A stretch of 5,075 bases of DNA from assembly GCA_002730365.1 (NCBI GenBank), contig PBZZ01000071.1, forward strand, positions 1-5,075, given 5' to 3'. Position 1 is the stretch's first letter. Each line of letters starts with the position of its first letter. This DNA is from Deltaproteobacteria bacterium. Its GTDB lineage: Bacteria; SAR324; NAC60-12. Position numbers and translations under genes: made by a program. Of the stretch, positions 1 to 4,701 are shown piece after piece. The notes under the pieces are model-generated. The model did not search any database. It was not told where the DNA came from and worked only from the letters and a program-made list of their open reading frames with translations.

Positions 1-153
1 ACAGCAGCGGAGTCAAGTATACGGGATGCAGATATTGCGGCGGAACTGGCTGCCTTTACACGCAACCAGATTATGACCCAGTCGGCGACAGCCCAGTTGG
101 CCCAGGCTAATGCGTTGCCCAAGAATGTGATGGCTCTCTTAGCTAGCCAATAA
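1..153 (+). CDS. Flagellin, C-terminal end only (5' truncated by the window)
   Basis: The first 50 codons of the window read in frame 1 to a TAA stop at 151-153. They encode the C-terminal D0 helix of a flagellin, the secreted subunit of the flagellar filament. Recognisable parts are [20 protein letters not shown] (residues 2-21 of the fragment), then [19 protein letters not shown] and a short hydrophobic end, LLASQ. In flagellins this segment packs against the N-terminal D0 helix in the filament core and carries the export and assembly surface. Aligned by eye it matches the end of the complete flagellin at 1010-1888 at 41 of 50 positions and the one at 2031-2894 at about 33 of 50, so it is the first member of a tandem flagellin array. 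The start and central domain lie outside the window. No convincing terminator follows it. Confidence 0.95.
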   Translation, partial: TAAESSIRDADIAAELAAFTRNQIMTQSATAQLAQANALPKNVMALLASQ

Positions 154-492
154 TGTAGGTTTGGTTAGGATCTTTGATAATAAGTAGACTTAGAGTGTCC
201 ACAGCCCTCTGGCAGTAGACCAAGACTGGTTTCGGAAAATTAAATAAGCTCAATGACAAATCTGGTACTTGTTAACAAAACAAACTGAACAAATCTCACT
301 GGTGATATTAGTCTGTGTAGGTTTAGTTCAGACTGAAGTTATTCCGAGGAGATTTATTATCTCATCGTGCTTCAGAGTATTAGATAGAATTTATTGAGTA
401 GTTGGCTTGATCTTAGAAAATTTAGATTCTCTATTTTTAAATAGATGAAACAACTCCATTCTTTTGAATAGGATTTTAAATTAAAAATTTAT

Positions 493-512
493 ACTAAAGT
501 AGTAACTTTAGT
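493..512. repeat. Perfect inverted repeat, 8-base arms, 4-base loop
   Basis: ACTAAAGT at 493-500 and its exact reverse complement ACTTTAGT at 505-512 flank the loop AGTA. The arms are AT-rich, so the hairpin would be weak as RNA. On the minus strand it is followed by a T-rich run (complement of 482-492), which is terminator-like, but no gene on that strand needs one. An operator site is equally possible. Confidence 0.45.
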
Positions 513-629
513 GATTGTGAAAAAACTCAAGATTCAAAGTTATTGAATTAGTATTCACCTTTTTTTAGATAATGATTTTAAAGTCACATTCTAAATAAAA
601 TTGTTACTACTATTTAATTTTATTTGATT

Positions 630-645
630 TAGCAGTTGACTGCTA
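630..645. repeat. Operator-like palindrome TAGCAGT-TG-ACTGCTA
   Basis: Two perfect 7-base arms (630-636 and 639-645) are separated by two bases. The size and dyad symmetry are those of a site for a dimeric DNA-binding protein. It overlaps a TTGACT hexamer (636-641) that resembles a -35 element, though no matching -10 box was found. It lies about 365 bases upstream of the flagellin start, which is far for a simple repressor site. Function is inferred from symmetry only. Confidence 0.4.
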
Positions 646-749
646 TTCTACGCTTTGTTCTTTGACATTTAACATTCTGATCCAACTGATTTGGATTGTT
701 CTTTAACCTTTTTCTGGACAATTCGGAATAATTATCCATTAGATCGCGA

Positions 750-774
750 AGGCCAAGCAATCAATTGATGGCCT
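750..774. repeat. Inverted repeat AGGCCA...TGGCCT
   Basis: AGGCCA at 750-755 pairs with TGGCCT at 769-774. The 13-base interior contains the palindrome TCAATTGA (761-768). The same AGGCCA/TGGCCT arms recur as the base of the stem-loop at 1901-1930 between the two complete flagellins. It could be an operator or an RNA hairpin; no downstream T-run supports a terminator. Confidence 0.4.
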
Positions 775-783
775 GTATTACTA

Positions 784-822
784 AAATCAAAATAATCTAG
801 ATTAATCTGATTACTTTGATTT
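784..822. repeat. 39-base imperfect palindrome upstream of the flagellin leader
   Basis: The arms AAATCAAA (784-791) and TTTGATTT (815-822) are exact reverse complements. Inside them TAATC (793-797) and GATTA (809-813) are also complementary and share the same centre at position 803. With one A/C mismatch between them this gives 13 pairs of 14 around an 11-base interior. The interior contributes to two further overlapping palindromes, TAATCTAGATTA (793-804) and AGATTAATCT (799-808). The element lies 20 bases before the hairpin-rich leader. The symmetry suits a regulator site or a weak AT-rich stem-loop. Which of these it is cannot be decided from sequence alone. Confidence 0.55.
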
Positions 823-840
823 AAACCCTGTTAATTTCCT

Positions 841-1009
841 TTCGGCTCAAAGCCGAGCAATGAATCTGGGGGCTGTTCGTCATGGAGGATGGATAGAGAT
901 TTGGTATCCAATACCGAATCTGAGTGGGATGCTACGGATATATCCCTGCTGCTTTCACGGAAGGAAGTCACTCAGGAAATTCACATTTCCAAATTACAAG
1001 GAGTTGAAA
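841..1009 (+). promoter_or_regulatory. Structured 5' leader of the second flagellin (candidate cis-regulatory RNA)
   Basis: This stretch between the AT-rich region and the flagellin start is dense in perfect short stems. TCGGCT (842-847) pairs with AGCCGA (851-856) around CAA. The 11-base arm 897-907 pairs with 911-921, with one G-U pair, around CCA. GGGAT (926-930) pairs with ATCCC (942-946). CTGAGTG (920-926) pairs with CACTCAG (969-975), enclosing the previous hairpin and competing at its edges with both neighbours. GGAAAT (975-980) pairs with ATTTCC (985-990) around TCAC, ending eight bases before the Shine-Dalgarno AAGGAG at 998-1003. The overlapping arms allow alternative folds. I see no match to the cyclic-di-GMP-I (GEMM) riboswitch consensus. 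Promoter and transcript start are unknown, so whether all of it is transcribed is inferred. Confidence 0.5.
998..1003 (+). promoter_or_regulatory. Shine-Dalgarno site that fixes the flagellin start
   Basis: AAGGAG lies six bases before the ATG at 1010, an ideal arrangement. It decides between this start and the in-frame ATG at 860, which has no usable ribosome-binding site. Confidence 0.85.
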
Positions 1010-1888
1010 ATGAGTTTGCGAATCAACAACAACGTCGAAGCCCTAAATGCTCACAGAAATCTGGCTCAAAATGATCAGCTGCTGGCGAAATCGATTGAAC
1101 GACTGTCGTCTGGGCAGAAGATCAATACAGGTGCTGATGGCCCAGCGTCTCTGGTTATTTCTGAAGGTTTGAGGGCACAAGTGGCGAGTTTGCACCAAGC
1201 GACAGAAAACAATGAGTCAGCAATTTCAATTGTACAAACGGCTGAAGGCGCACTGAATGAGGTATCTAGGCTTCTGGTAGATATGCGACAGCGAACAGTT
1301 GCAGCAGCCAATGTGGGAGTAAATGACCAGAATATGGTCACTGCTTCTCAGCAGGAAATTGAGAACGCACTGAGCTCAATAGACAGAATTTCTCAGAACA
1401 CTCAGTTTGGTGGGGAGAAGCTTTTGAACGGAAGTGAAGCAGATTCAACGCAAAGGAATTTAACTTTCCAAATTGGAGCAAACCAAGGTCAAACAGCGAG
1501 TGTCTCTTTACCAAACGTGATTACGACAGAGTTGGCTAAGGGTGCTTCAAATGATGGCGGTTTCTCCAGTTTAGCCGATGTGGATGTCACAACCAGCGAA
1601 GGTGCTAATGCCGCAATGAGCATGATTGATGAAGCCATCAGTCAAGTAACGATGAGTCGTGGTGATTTGGGTGCTTTCCAGAAAAACACTCTGGAGTCAA
1701 ATCTTACCAGTCTCAGAGTGGCGACTGAAAATCTAACGGCTGCAGAATCCAATATTCGTGATGCAGACGTAGCGGTAGAACTGGCTGCTTTTACACGCAA
1801 CCAAATCATGACACAAGCTGCTACTGCACAATTGGCTCAGGCTAATGCAATGCCACAAAATGTAGCCCACTTGCTTTCTTCTCAATGA
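1010..1888 (+). CDS. Flagellin (filament subunit), second of the array
   Basis: This encodes a 292-residue flagellin, exported by the flagellar type III apparatus and polymerised into the filament. The N-terminal D0/D1 part has MSLRINNNVEALNAHRNL (1-18), SIERLSSGQKIN (28-39), the segment GADGPASLVISE (41-52) where most flagellins have a DDAAGLAIS-like stretch, and VQTAEGALNEV (75-85). The C-terminal D1/D0 part has LGAFQKNTLESNL (220-232), ENLTAAESNIRDADVAVEL (240-258) and [22 protein letters not shown] (261-282). The central region (about 140-200) is short, so the protein is essentially D0-D1 with little outer domain. It has no cysteine. The frame stays open for 50 codons upstream to an ATG at 860, but that extension has no flagellin character and covers the structured leader; ATG 1010 gives the canonical N-terminus. 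It is likely expressed late in flagellar assembly. Confidence 0.95.
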   Translation: MSLRINNNVEALNAHRNLAQNDQLLAKSIERLSSGQKINTGADGPASLVISEGLRAQVASLHQATENNESAISIVQTAEGALNEVSRLLVDMRQRTVAAANVGVNDQNMVTASQQEIENALSSIDRISQNTQFGGEKLLNGSEADSTQRNLTFQIGANQGQTASVSLPNVITTELAKGASNDGGFSSLADVDVTTSEGANAAMSMIDEAISQVTMSRGDLGAFQKNTLESNLTSLRVATENLTAAESNIRDADVAVELAAFTRNQIMTQAATAQLAQANAMPQNVAHLLSSQ

Positions 1889-1900
1889 AGAAGAGGTCTT

Positions 1901-1930
1901 AGGCCAGTGGTGATTCCATCCCATTGGCCT
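1901..1930 (+). repeat. Stem-loop after the second flagellin
   Basis: AGGCCAGTGG (1901-1910) pairs with CCATTGGCCT (1921-1930) through ten base pairs, one of them G-U, around a ten-base loop. AGAAG (1889-1893) and CTTCT (1933-1937) can extend it across an internal loop. No T-run follows, so it is not a classic intrinsic terminator. It could stabilise the upstream flagellin mRNA end or act as a processing or attenuation element before the next flagellin. Confidence 0.5.
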
Positions 1931-1967
1931 GACTTCTAGGCTGGAAAGATTCTCAAATTTGCAAACC

Positions 1968-1988
1968 CATCCCACATTTATTGGGATG
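1968..1988 (+). repeat. Stem-loop upstream of the third flagellin's ribosome-binding site
   Basis: CATCCCA (1968-1974) is perfectly complementary to TGGGATG (1982-1988) around a seven-base loop. A second copy of CATCCCA lies at 1917-1923, in the loop and 3' arm of the preceding stem-loop, so TGGGATG could pair with either copy. The stem ends 32 bases before the Shine-Dalgarno of the next flagellin. Only a short T-run follows, so termination would be weak. Confidence 0.45.
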
Positions 1989-2019
1989 AGATTTCGAATT
2001 AAAGAATAAAATCAAAAAC

Positions 2020-2024
2020 AGGAG
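2020..2024 (+). promoter_or_regulatory. Shine-Dalgarno site of the third flagellin
   Basis: AGGAG ends six bases before the ATG at 2031 and supports that start, which also gives the canonical MSLRIN N-terminus. Confidence 0.8.
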
Positions 2025-2030
2025 CTTGGT

Positions 2031-2894
2031 ATGAGCCTGCGAATCAATCAAAATATTGAGGCGCTGACTGCTAATCGATACTTAGCCCAGAATGATGAGA
2101 TGCTCTCAAAATCTATTGAGAGACTCGCATCGGGACAAAAAATTAATTCGGCTACGGATGGTCCGTCTTCCCTTGTAATTTCGGAAAGTCTACGATCCCA
2201 GATCAGTAGTTTGAAGGAAGCAGCTCAGAACAGTGAGATAGCAGCTTCTGTCGTGCAAACTGCAGAAGGTGCAATGGACGAAGTTTCGAGACTATTGGTC
2301 AATATTCGTCAGCGAGCAATTGCTGCAGCAAATACCGGTGTGAATAATGAGTTGGTTGTTGCTGCGTCTCAGTCTGAGATTCAGAATGCTCTGAGTTCAA
2401 TAGATCGAATTGCTCAGAATACGCAGTTTGGTTCCAAGCCATTATTGAATGGAACAAACCCAGAATTGGAATTTCAGATTGGTGCTGATAAAGGCAATAC
2501 ACTCAAGCTAGCTTTGCCAAACATTACCACCGACAAATTGGGGATTGGTAGTTCTGAGGACGGAGGATCAAGTTTGGCGGAGGTTGATGTTCGTACTCCA
2601 TCAGGTGCAGCATCTGCGATCAGCATTGTAGACAAGGCAATCAGCGAGATTGCTAGTTCACGAGGAGAGCTAGGTGCGTTGCAGCGCTCGGCTTTACAAA
2701 GTAATTTAATCAGTCTTCGCCTGGACGCAGAAAACTTGTCTGCCGCTGAATCGATAATACGCGATGCCGATGTGGCAATGGAACTTGCTGAATTCACACG
2801 CCTCCAAATCATGAATCAGTTTGCAATTGCGCAGGCCGCACAAGCGAACGTACTGCCCAGAAATCTATTGCATTTGATTCAGTCACAGTCCTAG
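2031..2894 (+). CDS. Flagellin, third and most divergent of the array
   Basis: This encodes a 287-residue flagellin with the same plan as its neighbour. MSLRINQNIEAL (1-12), SIERLASGQKIN (28-39), ATDGPSSLVISE (41-52) and VQTAEGAMDEVSRLLVNIRQ (75-94) form the N-terminal half. LGALQRSALQSNLISL (214-229), ENLSAAESIIRDADVAMEL (234-252) and a D0 tail from 255 form the C-terminal half. The middle is a little shorter than in the preceding flagellin. The C-terminal D0 helix departs from the other two copies: [20 protein letters not shown] becomes FTRLQIMNQFAIAQAAQANV, with a PRNLLHLIQSQS ending. It may be a minor or positional filament subunit rather than the bulk one; that is inference. It ends 23 bases before mnmE with no terminator between, so it probably heads or joins that operon. 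Confidence 0.94.
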   Translation: MSLRINQNIEALTANRYLAQNDEMLSKSIERLASGQKINSATDGPSSLVISESLRSQISSLKEAAQNSEIAASVVQTAEGAMDEVSRLLVNIRQRAIAAANTGVNNELVVAASQSEIQNALSSIDRIAQNTQFGSKPLLNGTNPELEFQIGADKGNTLKLALPNITTDKLGIGSSEDGGSSLAEVDVRTPSGAASAISIVDKAISEIASSRGELGALQRSALQSNLISLRLDAENLSAAESIIRDADVAMELAEFTRLQIMNQFAIAQAAQANVLPRNLLHLIQSQS

Positions 2895-2917
2895 GGAAAG
2901 GTCTGGTTAGAACAGGT

Positions 2918-4288
2918 ATGTTCGCTGATACTATCGTCGCTATTGCCACACCACTTCAACCCAGTGGATTAGGAATAATTCGTGTCAGTGGTTCTACAGC
3001 GATCGCTTCAGTAGAAACCATTTTTCAGCCAAGTCATGGTGGAGCTGTCGCAGAATCACCCAACAGAAAGCTGAGGCATGGTTGGCTGAATATAGATGGA
3101 CAACTGGTTGATGAGGCAATGCTGGTTGTCATGCGTGGGCCACACTCTTTCACCGCAGAAGATGTTGTTGAATTGCAGTGCCATGGCAGTCCTCAGATGC
3201 TCCAGATGGTGTTGCAGCAAATTCTGATGTTGGGTACACGACTGGCAGAACCTGGAGAGTTCACTCGCCGTGCATTTCTTAACGGCCGATTAGACCTGAC
3301 TCGTGTAGAAGCGATTGCTGACTTAATTCATGCAGACTCCCGCATGTCGGTCCTGCTCGCCGCCCAACAGCTAAGGGGCCGTTTATACGAGACCATTCAG
3401 CAACTACAAGAAGAACTCATCCAGATTGCTTCGCTGATTGAAGCATGGATTGAATTCCCGGATGAGGACGAAGAATTTACTGGTCAAACCGATTGTGAGC
3501 GTAGACTCCAGTCCTTACATAGCAAATTGGAAGAACTGTTGCAGAAAGGTAGGCAAGGGCGTTTACTGCGAAACGGAGTACATGTGGTCCTCTGTGGCCG
3601 ACCGAACGTAGGCAAGTCCTCGCTGATGAATGCCCTACTACGTGAAAATCGCTCGATCGTTACGGAAATTCCAGGTACAACTAGGGATATCGTTGAAGAG
3701 TCCTCACAAATTCATCAAGTGGCTTTTCGGCTTAGTGATACCGCAGGAATACGCCGAACGGAAGATTTGGCAGAAAAGCAAGGGGTAGAGCGAACAAAAA
3801 AGGCTATTAAGCAAGCAGATATTGTTTTGTTGCTACTCGACGGTTCTCAATCATTACAGGTAGAGGATCAAGAATTATTAGCAGAGATTGAAGATAAGCC
3901 TTCCCTGATTGTGGCTACAAAAGCAGATCTGTGGGACCAAGAACTACCGAAATGGAAAAATAATATCCAGTCTCGATGGATTCCATTTTCAGTCCATCAG
4001 GCAGAAACACTAGAGGAACTAGAAGAAGCTCTCTACCACAACAGCATTTCAGAAGATGTGCCGTCTTTGGAAGAATCTTGGCTGACAAATCTGCGTCAAC
4101 AGGCGGCGGCTGAAAAAGTGTCTGAGAGTTTGGAGATAGCACAAAATCTTCTTCAGCAGCGGACAGGTGAAGAATTCGTGGCTGCTGAACTGCGGAGAGC
4201 CTTAAACGCCCTGGGTGATGTCGTTGGGCAAACGACAGCAGATGATTTGCTGAGTCGGGTTTTCGCGGAGTTCTGTATTGGCAAATGA
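2918..4288 (+). CDS. mnmE: tRNA uridine-5-carboxymethylaminomethyl modification GTPase MnmE
   Basis: MnmE (TrmE), with its partner MnmG, installs the 5-carboxymethylaminomethyl group on wobble uridine 34 of certain tRNAs, using a methylene-tetrahydrofolate carbon and GTP hydrolysis in the cytoplasm. The 456-residue protein has full family length. The N-terminal folate-binding domain shows DTIVAIATP (4-12), GIIRVSG (19-25), SFTAEDVVELQCHGS (77-91) and EPGEFTRRAFLNGRLDLTRVEAIADLI (111-137). The GTPase domain has G1 GRPNVGKSS (227-235), GTTRD (253-257), G3 DTAG (274-277) and the equivalent of the catalytic Glu282 of E. coli at Glu286. G4 reads TKAD (334-337) rather than NKAD. The C-terminal FCIGK ends with the conserved Cys453. 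The ATG at 2918 gives the standard N-terminus, but its ribosome-binding site is poor: AGG is one base from the ATG and GGGAAAGG is 15 away. This suggests translation coupled to the flagellin upstream. Its position among flagellar genes is unusual. Confidence 0.97.
   Translation: MFADTIVAIATPLQPSGLGIIRVSGSTAIASVETIFQPSHGGAVAESPNRKLRHGWLNIDGQLVDEAMLVVMRGPHSFTAEDVVELQCHGSPQMLQMVLQQILMLGTRLAEPGEFTRRAFLNGRLDLTRVEAIADLIHADSRMSVLLAAQQLRGRLYETIQQLQEELIQIASLIEAWIEFPDEDEEFTGQTDCERRLQSLHSKLEELLQKGRQGRLLRNGVHVVLCGRPNVGKSSLMNALLRENRSIVTEIPGTTRDIVEESSQIHQVAFRLSDTAGIRRTEDLAEKQGVERTKKAIKQADIVLLLLDGSQSLQVEDQELLAEIEDKPSLIVATKADLWDQELPKWKNNIQSRWIPFSVHQAETLEELEEALYHNSISEDVPSLEESWLTNLRQQAAAEKVSESLEIAQNLLQQRTGEEFVAAELRRALNALGDVVGQTTADDLLSRVFAEFCIGK
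4267..4270 (+). promoter_or_regulatory. Shine-Dalgarno inside mnmE supporting a TTG start
   Basis: GGAG lies within the last codons of mnmE, seven bases before the TTG at 4278. It favours that non-ATG start over the ATG at 4311. Confidence 0.6.
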
Positions 4289-4691
4289 AAGGCTGCAGCA
4301 CAGTGATGGAATGTTGTTGCTACAGAAGAAACGAGCACTGTTGCGGCGATGGGATGTGCTAGCGCAACAGCAGTTGGCACTGTCACACCTTGATGGTGCC
4401 TTACCGCTGTTAGAAGAAAAAGAAGATTGTCTTGAGGAACTGCAGCGTGTCGACTTACTTTTAGACAATTGGGATCAAAGCTTCCCAACTGAACTAGATG
4501 AAATTTTGGAACCCCAAGGCTTACAGCGTTTGCTAGAAAAAATTAGTAGAGCTGAGCAGGAATTCGCAAGACGTGTTGCTCAAGAACGTAATGTGACAAT
4601 TACTGAAATCAAAACCTTGCTTCAGCAATTGAGTTATGGTGCAGTAAAAAGCAATCGCCCACAACCGCGACGTCGCAAGACTATTTTCTAA
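4278..4691 (+). CDS. Small coiled-coil protein, probable FlgN-type flagellar export chaperone
   Basis: This 137-residue protein is acidic and helical over about residues 10-120 and has a basic tail (PRRRKTIF). Heptad-like stretches at 13-64 (LLLQKKRALLRR, LPLLEEKEDCLEELQRVDLLL) and 82-118 (LQRLLEKISRAEQEFARRVAQERN, ITEIKTLLQQL) match the general layout of FlgN. In the known family FlgN binds the hook-filament junction proteins FlgK and FlgL in the cytoplasm before export. Size, charge, coiled coil and the flagellar setting fit, but no residue is diagnostic; FliT-like or another helical chaperone remains possible. The start is TTG at 4278, inside the last codons of mnmE, giving an 11-base overlap. 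GGAG at 4267-4270 sits seven bases before it. The alternative in-frame ATG at 4311 has no good ribosome-binding site. Overlap and site suggest translational coupling to mnmE. Confidence 0.6.
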   Translation: MANERLQHSDGMLLLQKKRALLRRWDVLAQQQLALSHLDGALPLLEEKEDCLEELQRVDLLLDNWDQSFPTELDEILEPQGLQRLLEKISRAEQEFARRVAQERNVTITEIKTLLQQLSYGAVKSNRPQPRRRKTIF

Positions 4692-4701
4692 GGATCATTC
4701 A

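Larger units (their letters stand above)
154..840. other. Long AT-rich intergenic region without a gene
   Basis: About 690 bases between the first flagellin and the structured leader of the second contain no open frame of useful length on either strand; stops are frequent in all frames. The stretch is markedly richer in A+T than the flanking genes. It contains several inverted repeats, annotated separately (493-512, 630-645, 750-774, 784-822). I found no good match to the flagellar sigma-28 pattern (TAAA, 15 bases, GCCGATAA) or to the sigma-54 pattern (GG, 10 bases, GC). A TTGACA hexamer lies at 662-667, but no convincing -10 box follows at the right distance. The promoter of the downstream flagellin must lie here or in the leader, but I cannot place it. 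Confidence 0.7.

Noticed and set aside
544..566. Small hairpin TGAAT/ATTCA followed by seven T, as an intrinsic terminator for the first flagellin
   Set aside because: The stem has only five AT-rich pairs and lies about 390 bases past the stop codon. It is too weak to call.
822..856. Sigma-28 promoter from TAAA (822-825) and GCCGAG (852-857)
   Set aside because: The two parts are 26 bases apart instead of about 15, and GCCGAG is better explained as the 3' arm of the 842-856 hairpin.
841..960. Cyclic-di-GMP-I (GEMM) riboswitch in the flagellin leader
   Set aside because: The conserved GEMM core sequences were not found. The leader is structured but does not match that class.
860..1009. In-frame 50-codon N-terminal extension of the second flagellin from ATG 860
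   Set aside because: It has no ribosome-binding site, no flagellin-like sequence, and overlaps the hairpin-rich leader. ATG 1010 has an ideal Shine-Dalgarno and gives the canonical MSLRIN start.
889..1074. 61-codon open frame overlapping the leader and flagellin start
   Set aside because: It runs out of frame into the flagellin gene, encodes nothing recognisable, and its codons are explained by the leader and by flagellin in another frame.
1075..1341. Minus-strand open frames opposite the flagellins, mnmE and the FlgN-like gene (also 1733-1975, 2299-2502, 2474-2812, 3915-4301, 4153-4488, 4202-4468)
   Set aside because: They are antisense shadows of well-supported genes, with low-complexity or unrecognisable translations.
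1941..1965. Sigma-54-like CTGGAAAG...TTTGCA before the third flagellin
   Set aside because: The GG and GC elements are separated by 16 bases rather than 10, so it does not fit the sigma-54 pattern.
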